A stretch of 64,000 bases of DNA from VAZQ01 sp045811525 (lineage in GTDB: Bacteria; Pseudomonadota; Alphaproteobacteria; Rhizobiales; Xanthobacteraceae), in assembly GCA_045811525.1 (NCBI GenBank), contig JBJMTV010000051.1:1-64000 (forward strand), read 5' to 3'. The notes beneath the pieces were generated by a model. That model saw only the letters and a list, made by a program, of their open reading frames with translations. It ran no database searches and was not told the origin of the DNA. Positions 34,320 to 42,529 of this stretch are shown one piece after another; positions within the stretch are counted from its first letter, which is position 1; each line of letters opens with the position of its first letter. Both the position numbers and the translations under genes were made by a program.

Positions 34320-34328
34320 TTATCCACA
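34320..34328 (+). promoter_or_regulatory. Single DnaA-box-like sequence
   Basis: TTATCCACA, an exact match to the consensus DnaA box, in the 202-base gap before ligD. It is isolated, with no cluster of boxes or AT-rich unwinding region, so it is not evidence of an origin; it could be chance or a regulatory box. Confidence 0.25.
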
Positions 34329-34485
34329 GGGCGTTAACCGATCTGTCGCTCGTCCGACAGAGAAGGGCCTGTTTCGATGGTGCGGCGCGGTCGACGAGAG
34401 TGGGGGCTCGGTCGGTTCAAGTCGTGACAGGCTTGGTGTGCGCCGGACGCGGGAACCGGCGCATCAACAGCCGCTTTAGATCAGC

Positions 34486-36366
34486 ATGCGCCCGGCTGCT
34501 GTCTTGCGTTCTCGATCCGGGCGACGCTCGGCCAAGCCTATCTCCGGCACGCGAGCGGCGCCCTATCTAGGATTCCTGAAATTCTGCGATCCTACTTTGG
34601 TCGAGCACGCCCCAAGCGGGAGGGAGTGGGTGCACGAGATCAAGACGGACGGCTACCGCGCGCAAGTGCACGTGCGCGGTGATAAAGTCGTGGCGTATTC
34701 GCGCAGTGGCTACGACTGGACCGAGCAGTTCGCCCCGATTGCAGCCGCCGCCCGTCGTTTGAAGGTGCGCGAAGCCATTCTCGATGGCGAGGCCACCGTG
34801 CTCGGCAACACCGGGCTGCCGGACTTTCAGGCGCTGCGCCGCGAGCTTGGCAACGCACATTCCCAGCGCCTCCTCTATCACGCGTTCGATCTTCTCTACC
34901 TTGACGGCGTGGACCTGCGCTCGGCGCCGCTCCTCGAGCGCAAGCAAATGCTGCGCGAGATACTCACCACGAGCCGCAAGGTGCTGGTCTATGTCGAGCA
35001 CCTCGAGGCCGATGGTCCGACCGTGTTCGAGCATGCCTGCCGCATGGGCCTGGAAGGGATCGTCTCCAAGCGGCGCGATTCACCGTATCGGGCCGGGCGC
35101 TCGGAAAGCTGGTTGAAGCTCAAATGCGTGAGAAGCGATACGTTTCCGATCGTCGCCTTTGTCGAGAAACTCGGTGCCAGCCCACGCAAGATTGCCTCGC
35201 TCTATCTCGGGCGCTGGCAGGATGACCAGCTGCTTTATGCCGGCAAGGCCCGCAGCGGATACACCGATGCGGCGGCCCGCGAGTTGCGCGAGGCGCTCGA
35301 TCCGCTGATCCGCAGGAGCTCGCCACTCGCCATTCCTGTGAAGAAACCCAAGGCCACCTGGGTCGAGCCCTCCGCCTTAGCTGAGATCGAGCACGCGGGG
35401 TTCACGGATGACGGGCTGCTGCGCGCGGCGGTGTTCAAGGGCTTGCGTGAGGACCTTGCCCCCCGACGAGGGTCTGGCGCCGAGCCCCCAATGCAGACCA
35501 AACTGAATGGAAGAGCCGCGCTGTCAGGGCCTATTCACCGGGCGCGCAACGGGCGCTCTGCGGGCGGCAGCATTCACGGCGTTCCGCGTGCCAACATCTT
35601 GCAGCTGCTGCCTGAGGCAGTGAGCCCTTCGAAGGAGGAGCTCATTGCTTATTGGCGCAAAGCCGGCAAACGGGCGCTGAAGTATCTCGGTCGCCGTCCC
35701 CTCAAGCTCGTGCGCCACACCCACGGCATTACTTTTTATCACAAAGGCCCGCTGCCTGAGATCCCGGAAGCCGTGCACCAACTGCGCATTGACAAGCGGG
35801 AAGGCGGCGAAGGGGTGCGGGTCTGGGTCGATGATCTGGACGGCCTGCTCGGGCTGGTGGCCATGGGCGTCGTCGAGGTGCACCCCTGGGCCGCGGGGGT
35901 GGACGATATCGAGCATCCGGACCGCCTTGTCTTCGATCTCGATCCCGGCGAAGGGGTGCAGTGGGATTTGGTGGTGGAAAGCGCGCTGGCGCTGCGCGAG
36001 CTCCTCAAGGCCGACGCAGGCCTGGACAGCTGGCCGAAGTTGACCGGAGGGAAGGGCGTGCACCTCATGGTGCCGATCACACCTCGCATGACCCACGATG
36101 AGGCACGCGTGTACTCCCGCGCTCTGGCCCAGCGCCTCAGCGCTGCTGCGCCGTCACGCTATACGCTCTCTGCTGATCCTGCCAAACGCGCTCGGCGCAT
36201 CTTTATCGATTATCTGCGCAACGGGCGGGGCACCACCGCGGTGGGGACGTACTCACCGCGGGCGCGACCTGGCTTCCCTATCGCCGCTCCGGTACGTTGG
36301 ACAGATATCGCGCGCGGGACGCCACCGGACGCTTACAGCATCAACCACCTTCCCGCTCGCCGCTGA
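34486..36366 (+). CDS. ligD: ATP-dependent DNA ligase LigD (ligase-polymerase form)
   Basis: Product of 626 aa. The ligase domain (about residues 25-330) has nucleotidyl-accepting Lys53 in HEIKTDGYRAQV, ILDGEATVLG and GLEGIVSKRRDS. The polymerase/primase domain (about 385-620) has KLVRHTHG, the metal-binding DLDPGEG and GGKGVHLMVPI. The 3'-phosphoesterase domain found in many LigD proteins is missing, and no ku gene is in the window. It acts in Ku-dependent end joining. The linker at about 345-375 is low-complexity. The start is not strongly marked. Confidence 0.93.
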   Translation: MRPAAVLRSRSGRRSAKPISGTRAAPYLGFLKFCDPTLVEHAPSGREWVHEIKTDGYRAQVHVRGDKVVAYSRSGYDWTEQFAPIAAAARRLKVREAILDGEATVLGNTGLPDFQALRRELGNAHSQRLLYHAFDLLYLDGVDLRSAPLLERKQMLREILTTSRKVLVYVEHLEADGPTVFEHACRMGLEGIVSKRRDSPYRAGRSESWLKLKCVRSDTFPIVAFVEKLGASPRKIASLYLGRWQDDQLLYAGKARSGYTDAAARELREALDPLIRRSSPLAIPVKKPKATWVEPSALAEIEHAGFTDDGLLRAAVFKGLREDLAPRRGSGAEPPMQTKLNGRAALSGPIHRARNGRSAGGSIHGVPRANILQLLPEAVSPSKEELIAYWRKAGKRALKYLGRRPLKLVRHTHGITFYHKGPLPEIPEAVHQLRIDKREGGEGVRVWVDDLDGLLGLVAMGVVEVHPWAAGVDDIEHPDRLVFDLDPGEGVQWDLVVESALALRELLKADAGLDSWPKLTGGKGVHLMVPITPRMTHDEARVYSRALAQRLSAAAPSRYTLSADPAKRARRIFIDYLRNGRGTTAVGTYSPRARPGFPIAAPVRWTDIARGTPPDAYSINHLPARR

Positions 36367-36543
36367 CGGGCAACATGTCCGGCTGCACGCGTGCCCCGCT
36401 GGCGCTTGATGACTCCCGCAGCAATCGTCAGTATGCGTATCTCATAGGCGCCATCCGTTCGCGCACTTCTGCGGCGGTAAACGATGGGGCTCTCTATGTC
36501 ACTCCTCTGGCGGAGGGCTGCGGGGCCGCCTCTGAGCTGATCC

Positions 36544-37521
36544 ATGCAGCATCGTCGCCGTCACTTTCTCAAGCTTGCAGCCGGCGCGCTCGCATTATTG
36601 GGACGGCCACAGCTCTCGCGGGCGCAAGCGTGGCCAAATCGCTATGTGCGGCTGGTCGTGCCATTTGCCGCCGGCGGGGGCGGCGATGCGATCGCCCGTC
36701 CGCTCGCCAACCGCCTGGCGGAGGTCTGGGGGCAGCAGGTCGTCATTGAGAACCGCGGCGGCGCGGGAGGAAATGTCGGGGCGCAGCTGGTGGCGCAGTC
36801 GCCGCCCGACGGCTACACCATTCTCCTGGGCGGCGGCGCCAACCTCGCAATAAATCCCATCCTCTATCCGACGAGCTACAATCCGGCCCGCGACCTCGCT
36901 GCGGTCACCATGGTCACGGTCATTCCCAACCTCATGATGGTGCCGAATGCTTCACCGGCCCGGTCGGTCAGCGACTTCATCGCGCTCGCGCGAAAGAGCC
37001 CGGGAAAGCTCAGCTTCGCCTCGACCGGTGTCGGCGCGTCGCCCCATCTCTCGGGCGAGCTGTTCAAGCGCATGGCCGGCATCGACCTCACGCATGTGCC
37101 TTATCGGGGTGCTGGGCCGGCGCTCAACGATCTTATTCCGGGCCGCGTCGACGTGATGTTCTCGAACCTGCAGGGTGTGTTATCGCAACACAGGAGTGGC
37201 ACCGTGCGCGGCCTCGCCGTGACATCGGCGGACCGATCCCCGGCGGCTCCGGACATTCCTGCCATTGCCGAGACACTTGCTGGCTACGAGGTCTCCGGCT
37301 GGTGGGGCTTGTTCGTGCCGCTGAACACTCCTGAGGAGATCGTCACGAGGATCCATGCCGATGCAGTGGCGGCACTGGAGCATCCGTGGGTGCGCGAGCG
37401 CTATGAGGCGGTTGGCGCGCCCGTTGTGACCTCCACGCCCGCCGGGCTCGCTGCACGTCTTGCGTCGGAGACGAAACGATGGGCCCCCATTATCCGGGAC
37501 GCGGCCATCAAGCCGGAGTAA
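36544..37521 (+). CDS. TctC/Bug-family substrate-binding protein, Tat-type signal
   Basis: Product of 325 aa. The N-terminus MQHRRRHFLKLAAGALALLG has a twin-arginine motif (RRRHFLK), cleaved near SRAQA. The mature protein is a canonical Bug protein: RYVRLVVPFAAGGGGDAIARPLA, NRGGAGGNVGAQLVAQSPPDGYT, HVPYRGAGPALNDLIPGRVDVMF. It is likely to bind an organic acid in the periplasm. No membrane components are adjacent. The last 14 bases overlap the 3' end of the convergent kinase gene. It is closer to the standard family than the two proteins at 2494 and 5802. Confidence 0.92.
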   Translation: MQHRRRHFLKLAAGALALLGRPQLSRAQAWPNRYVRLVVPFAAGGGGDAIARPLANRLAEVWGQQVVIENRGGAGGNVGAQLVAQSPPDGYTILLGGGANLAINPILYPTSYNPARDLAAVTMVTVIPNLMMVPNASPARSVSDFIALARKSPGKLSFASTGVGASPHLSGELFKRMAGIDLTHVPYRGAGPALNDLIPGRVDVMFSNLQGVLSQHRSGTVRGLAVTSADRSPAAPDIPAIAETLAGYEVSGWWGLFVPLNTPEEIVTRIHADAVAALEHPWVRERYEAVGAPVVTSTPAGLAARLASETKRWAPIIRDAAIKPE

Positions 37522-39184
37522 GGGGAGGCGCCTGTGTCTCCACCGTCGCGTCGCGCAAATTGTCGAACGGCTCTATCGCTGCTTCGAGTACGCAGACGAG
37601 CCCCTCTGGTCTGAACTCCAACTTCACGCTGCCGCCAATCTCGGAGGTCAAGCCGCGCTGCAGCAGGCGGGTGCCGAATCCCTGCCGCGTCGGTGCAGAG
37701 ACCGCAGGCCCTCCCGTCTCAGTCCAGCGCAGGATGAGGTGCTGCCGTTCGGCCGCAGATCTCAGCTCCCAAGCCACGTCGACCCGGCCGGTCGCGCTCG
37801 ACAGACTGCCGTACTTGACTGCGTTCGTCGCGAGCTCGTGCAAGGCGAGCGCAAGCGATACAGCAAGCCGCGGCGGCAGCCAGATGGGCGGCCCGCTTGT
37901 TTGGCAGCGCTCGCCGTATGGCCGCAAAGCCTGAGCCACCAGATCTTGCAGCTCGGCACCTTGCCAGCTTTCGCGGGTCAGCACGTCGTGGGTCTGCGCC
38001 AGTGCGACGAGGCGCCCAGTAATGGCTTGCCTGGCACTGATATCCGAGGTCTCTGCCCGCAGCGTCTGATGCACGATCGACTGCACAATCGCCAATGTAT
38101 TCTTGACGCGATGGTCGAGCTCATTGATCAGCAGCTGACGCTCGCGCTCGCGCTGCTCGATGGCAGCTGCAGCGTGCATCAGCGCCTCGCCGACGCTCTC
38201 AAGCTCTGCAAGTGGCGACGACATCGCTGCCACGTGCTTACCCGCCCCCAATGCTGCCGCGCGCTGCGCCAATTGGCTCGTCGCCGAGGTGAAGGTCGTG
38301 CCGAAGAGATAGGCAAGCAACGCAGACAGCATGATCGCGCTTGCTCCGAGCAGCCCGACTGCGCTGAGCGAACGCCATAGCGGCGCCGCGACCACCTCTT
38401 CCGGGATGTTCGCGCCGATCACCCAGTCAGAAAAGTTAGATCGGTAATAGCCGGCAAGCAGCCTCGTTCCTTCGAACGCGATCGCGGTAAAGGTGCCGGA
38501 CCGGCCGGTCATATGGCTGAGGTAGTCAGGGCGGCCTGGCGTACCCGTTACCTCTTCATGTCGGATCGACCGCGTAACGACGATCCCGTTGCGATCCCCG
38601 ACGGTCGCAATCCAGCCTTGCGGTACGGCTAGCAGCAGCGCGTCGCGCAGGCGCGTGGTCGGCACGGTGATGGCGAGCACCTGAATGCCACGTTCCGCAC
38701 TGCGCACCGGCAGTGCCACCGCAATGCGCGGCTCGCCCGATAACGGGCTTCCATAAACGCCGGACACGACGCTGCGCCCTTCGCTAAGTCTCTGGACGTC
38801 CGCAGCAGCGATGGGAATGGCCGGTGGCAACTCGACGCCGAACGGCCGCTCCGTATTGAGGATCTGCCGCGGACCAAGCTCGCGCAAGACGATGACTGCG
38901 TCTTTGCCTTGGACGAGCTGTAGCGCCTCCCTGTAGAATTTCGCCAGGTCATTCTCGGCGAGTGCCGACGAGCTGGCCAGGCCCTGCAGCATTGCCCCCA
39001 ACATGGCAAGCTGCGCGTCAACGACGAGCGACACATGGTAGGCGATCTGCATCGCGTCGCGCTCGAAGCGCGCGCGCTCATTCGCGGCGTAGCGCGTGAG
39101 CAGGAACCCGGTGAATGCAAGCACCGGCACCAGAACGCCGGTCACCAATCCGAACAGATAAAGACGTGTCGAGATATGCTTCAA
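37508..39184 (-). CDS. Membrane sensor histidine kinase of the HWE/HisKA_2 type
   Basis: Product of 558 aa. It has a membrane segment (about residues 8-30), a periplasmic Cache-like sensor region (about 31-270), a second membrane segment (about 272-296), and a kinase core with the phospho-acceptor His358 in INELDHRVKNTLAIVQSI, characteristic of HWE/HisKA_2 kinases, and N box LALHELATNAVKYGSLS. The C-terminal G box is FGTRLLQRGL. It should sense an extracellular ligand. No response regulator is adjacent. It is convergent with the Bug protein gene, overlapping by 14 bases, so the binding protein might feed it ligand, but this is speculation. Confidence 0.9.
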   Translation of the reverse strand: MKHISTRLYLFGLVTGVLVPVLAFTGFLLTRYAANERARFERDAMQIAYHVSLVVDAQLAMLGAMLQGLASSSALAENDLAKFYREALQLVQGKDAVIVLRELGPRQILNTERPFGVELPPAIPIAAADVQRLSEGRSVVSGVYGSPLSGEPRIAVALPVRSAERGIQVLAITVPTTRLRDALLLAVPQGWIATVGDRNGIVVTRSIRHEEVTGTPGRPDYLSHMTGRSGTFTAIAFEGTRLLAGYYRSNFSDWVIGANIPEEVVAAPLWRSLSAVGLLGASAIMLSALLAYLFGTTFTSATSQLAQRAAALGAGKHVAAMSSPLAELESVGEALMHAAAAIEQRERERQLLINELDHRVKNTLAIVQSIVHQTLRAETSDISARQAITGRLVALAQTHDVLTRESWQGAELQDLVAQALRPYGERCQTSGPPIWLPPRLAVSLALALHELATNAVKYGSLSSATGRVDVAWELRSAAERQHLILRWTETGGPAVSAPTRQGFGTRLLQRGLTSEIGGSVKLEFRPEGLVCVLEAAIEPFDNLRDATVETQAPPLTPA

Positions 39185-39241
39185 AGCCGGGATCTCAGTA
39201 GCGCATGGCGCTAGTTGTCGTATTGCTGCCGATTGCTGACC

Positions 39242-41038
39242 TCAGATTGCCGCCGCGCCAGCCTGCTCTAGCTTGGCCTTGACCGCGTCCGCCGCCATGA
39301 ATTGGCTTCGGGCAAGCTCGGCGAAATGGCCGCCGAGCTGCATCAGCTGATCGAAGCTGCCAGTCTCGATGATACGCGCGGCCGAGAACACCAGAATACA
39401 GCTCGCGTCGCGAACAGTAGCGAGCCTGTGTGCGATGACAAAGGTTGTGCGGTTCTTCATGACCTCGCTTAACGCCGCCTGGACCTTCGCTTCGGTCAGT
39501 GCGTCGAGGGCGCTCGTCGCCTCATCAAGGATCAGGATAGGCGGATCCTTGAGCAGCGCGCGCGCGATCGAGAGCCGCTGGCGCTCGCCGCCGGAGAACA
39601 GACGCCCGCGCTCGCCCACGACTGTATCGAAGCCGTTTGGCAGATGCTCCACGACATCGAGCACTTGCGCGCGGGCACAGGCATCGCGCAATTGCTCATC
39701 GCTCGCCTCGGGGTTGCCGACCCGGAGGTTTTCCGCAACCGAGCGGTTGAACAGCAGTACCTCTTGAAAGACCACGCCGATGTTTCGGCGCAAGCCGGTG
39801 AGGGTCATAGCGCGAACATCCATCCCGTCGATCATCACCATGCCCGACTGGGGATCGAATGCGCGATGCAGGAGTGCAAGCGCGGTGGACTTGCCGGCAC
39901 CGGTGGAGCCGACCAGGGCAACAGTCTGCCCGGGGAGGGCCGTGAAGCTGAGGTCGGCGACGGCCGGGCGCTTTCCGTCATAGGAAAATGACACGCCCTT
40001 GAACTCGACCAAGCCGCGCAATCGTCCCGGGTCCATTGCATCCGGCCGGTCCCGCACAGCAGGCTCCGTGTCGAGCACCTCGAAAAACTCCTGTACTCGC
40101 GGTGCCTCGGTCACAATGCGATTGGCAAAGTGCACGGCCTGCTCCAGCCGGCCGATGAGGAGGCCGGCGAAACTCATGAAGGTCACGATTTCACCCACGG
40201 TGGTTGCCCCCTCGAGATAGAAGAGTACGCCCAGCACGAGGATCGAGAGCATGGTCAGCGTCGTTGCCGTGCGCGTGATCACGGTCGCCACGGCCCACCA
40301 CCACAGGACGGGGAGCTGCGCACTCAGAACCTGGTCCCCCATTTGCCTCATCCCGGAGACTTCCGACTCGATGCGGGCGAAGCTCTGTACCAGGGCGATG
40401 TTGCCCAATGTGTCCGTGGTGCGTTCGGCCACATCGGTATAATAGTTTTCCACATTGCTCTGCAGCCGCTCGCTCTTGCGCACGATCAGCGCGATCAGCA
40501 CGGCGAAGACGGCGCACAGCACGAGGAGCAGCACGCCATAGCGCCAATTGATCACCATGGTCAGCGGCAGCAGCACGACCAGTGATACGAGGCTGGCGAA
40601 GTGCTCGCGGAAGAAGGCCAGCCACAGTCCCCAGAGCGTAGTGGTGCCAGTCATCATGACTTTGACCAGGCGCCCGGAATGCGACCCCGTGTAATAGCTG
40701 AAGGGGAGCTGCAACACGTGCTCGAAGAAGATTGTGCGCACCACTTGATACCGCCGGTGCGCAAGCCGGTCGGCGTGCAGAGCGACCAGCGTGCCAACGA
40801 TGATGATGAACAGGCCAAAGCCGATCCACGCACCGACCAAGGCCATCAGCCTGTTCCAGGGCAAAGCGGCCACATCGGCTTGCGCGTTGGCGAGAACGTC
40901 GACGATCTTTCCGAACAGCACGGGCTCTACAAAGGTGGCGCCGGCGAGAGCCAAGTTCGCGATCGCCAGGAGCCAGCCCAGCCGAGCCTCGCGGCCGAGC
41001 AGCTCGAGCACGCGAATGTAGATGTGAAAAAGTTTCAT
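39242..41038 (-). CDS. ndvA: Cyclic beta-1,2-glucan exporter-like ABC transporter (NdvA/ChvA type)
   Basis: Product of 598 aa starting at the ATG at 41038 (MKLFHIYIRVLELLGRE). Six membrane helices are fused to an ATPase domain: Walker A GSTGAGKSTALALLH, signature LFSGGERQRLSIARAL, Walker B ILILDEATSALD, switch His in VIAHRLATV. The opening and the sequence YYTGSHSGRLVKVMMTGTTT match the NdvA/ChvA branch, which exports cyclic beta-1,2-glucan for osmoadaptation and host interaction. The glucan synthase (NdvB/ChvB) is not in the window. The specific substrate is inferred from similarity only. Confidence 0.85.
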   Translation of the reverse strand: MKLFHIYIRVLELLGREARLGWLLAIANLALAGATFVEPVLFGKIVDVLANAQADVAALPWNRLMALVGAWIGFGLFIIIVGTLVALHADRLAHRRYQVVRTIFFEHVLQLPFSYYTGSHSGRLVKVMMTGTTTLWGLWLAFFREHFASLVSLVVLLPLTMVINWRYGVLLLVLCAVFAVLIALIVRKSERLQSNVENYYTDVAERTTDTLGNIALVQSFARIESEVSGMRQMGDQVLSAQLPVLWWWAVATVITRTATTLTMLSILVLGVLFYLEGATTVGEIVTFMSFAGLLIGRLEQAVHFANRIVTEAPRVQEFFEVLDTEPAVRDRPDAMDPGRLRGLVEFKGVSFSYDGKRPAVADLSFTALPGQTVALVGSTGAGKSTALALLHRAFDPQSGMVMIDGMDVRAMTLTGLRRNIGVVFQEVLLFNRSVAENLRVGNPEASDEQLRDACARAQVLDVVEHLPNGFDTVVGERGRLFSGGERQRLSIARALLKDPPILILDEATSALDALTEAKVQAALSEVMKNRTTFVIAHRLATVRDASCILVFSAARIIETGSFDQLMQLGGHFAELARSQFMAADAVKAKLEQAGAAAI

Positions 41039-41205
41039 CGCCCCGGCCGGAAACCGTGCACTCGCGCGCAGCAGAACAAGTCTAGCGCATCTGCGGCGAC
41101 TTTCCCCCATCCGGTGCAGTGTGCGCTGACACCTGCACGGGCCTGCCCGGAAACGGGGTGTAGGTAGGGGGTCGGCCGATTCTGCCGGTCATAGCACCCC
41201 AATGA

Positions 41206-42252
41206 TCAATGAACGCGGCGCTCTGCAGCGGGGGGCAGAAACGCTCCGTCGAAGATATCATCCGGCTTGGGCTTTGCCTTGAACGGTTGCACGAGCGCAA
41301 GCTGATCGATTGCCTCGCTGAGGCGTACAGGGTCGACCGAGCCAATGCCGTCAGCCTTCACCTCGGGTGTCACGATGTTATCGCGGATTGCCATTCGCAG
41401 ACGATCAAGCTCGACATCGCGCTTGGCGCTGTCGTCGCGCTTGAGAATGGAATCGACCGCCTCCTGGGGACGCCGGATGGTGTCCTTGAGCCCATGCAGG
41501 AAGGCGCGCAGGAACGCTTGCACCGCCTCCGGCTTTTCCGCGGCGAACTTCGAGTTGACGATGATGGCGCCGCCATAAAGCTTCAGGCCATAGTCCGGCA
41601 TTGCCATTAACACGATGTCGTTGACCTGCACGCCCCGATCCTTCAGATCGACATAGAGGCGAAATGAAGAACCGAGAGCCGCATCGATCTGCCCGGCGGC
41701 GAGCATCGGCGCGCGCACGGCAATCGCGATATTCTCAACAGTGACCTTCGCTAGGTCGATGCCGTTGAGCTTGGCGAAAAGCGGCCACTGGGTCGCCGTG
41801 GAGCCGGTGGTAGGCACGCCCAGTCTCTTGCCTTCCAGCTGTTTAGGATCGGCAATGCCGCGACTGTTGCGCGTGACAATGGCATAAGGTGGCCGGTTGT
41901 AGATCATGAACACGGCCTTGAGCGGGGCGGTCGGTTGCTGGTCGCGAAAGCGGATGAGCGCGTTGATATCGGCGAACCCCATCGCATAGCCGTTGGCAAC
42001 ACGGGTGAGGGGCTCCTGTGTGTTGGCGGCCTCGTCCACCGTGACGTCCAGCCCTTCGGCTTTGAAGTAGCCCTTGTCCTGAGGCACCAGAAACAGCGCT
42101 TCCGTTCCCTCGATCCGACCGTCGAGTGAGAACCTGATACTGGTCTGGGCGAGGGCGGCGGTGCTCAAAGGCGGCGCGAAGGTGATGGCAAATGCCAGCG
42201 CCGTGGCTACTGCGCATTGACGCGCCACCCCGGCGCGGGGGGAATGGCTCAT
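41206..42252 (-). CDS. NMT1/ThiY-like ABC substrate-binding protein, orphan
   Basis: Product of 348 aa from the ATG at 42252. It has a signal peptide (cleavage near AALAQ) followed by the NMT1-type pattern IRFSLDGRIEGTEALFLVPQDKGYFKAEGLDV, RVANGYAMGFADINALIRF and GKRLGVPTTGSTATQWPLF. Members of this family deliver pyrimidine-like or sulfonate-like ligands to ABC importers. No permease or ATPase gene lies beside it. The start lacks a strong Shine-Dalgarno. Confidence 0.87.
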   Translation of the reverse strand: MSHSPRAGVARQCAVATALAFAITFAPPLSTAALAQTSIRFSLDGRIEGTEALFLVPQDKGYFKAEGLDVTVDEAANTQEPLTRVANGYAMGFADINALIRFRDQQPTAPLKAVFMIYNRPPYAIVTRNSRGIADPKQLEGKRLGVPTTGSTATQWPLFAKLNGIDLAKVTVENIAIAVRAPMLAAGQIDAALGSSFRLYVDLKDRGVQVNDIVLMAMPDYGLKLYGGAIIVNSKFAAEKPEAVQAFLRAFLHGLKDTIRRPQEAVDSILKRDDSAKRDVELDRLRMAIRDNIVTPEVKADGIGSVDPVRLSEAIDQLALVQPFKAKPKPDDIFDGAFLPPAAERRVH

Positions 42253-42529
42253 GCGCGACTTTTCGGGCCGGCAGGTGCTGCCGGACGCAAAAGCCCATAC
42301 TCCGTCCAAAAACGCCATCAGCTGAACTGCGTCTTCCTTGTCGCGCCACCCCACACGATTACGGGCTCGTCTGCCACCCCGCAGAAAAGATCAGGACGGT
42401 ACAAAGAGCAAGCGAAGAAGGGGCCACTTGCCGCCCTTCGCACGGTTTGGATAACCGCTCCGGTGAGACATTGAATTGCGCGGGCGCGACCTGTCGGTGC
42501 TGTAGCGGCGAGCCCATATTCCAACCATC

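Noticed and set aside
34320..34328. Replication origin suggested by a consensus DnaA box
   Set aside because: Only one box, no AT-rich region and no neighbouring dnaA, parAB or hemE genes.
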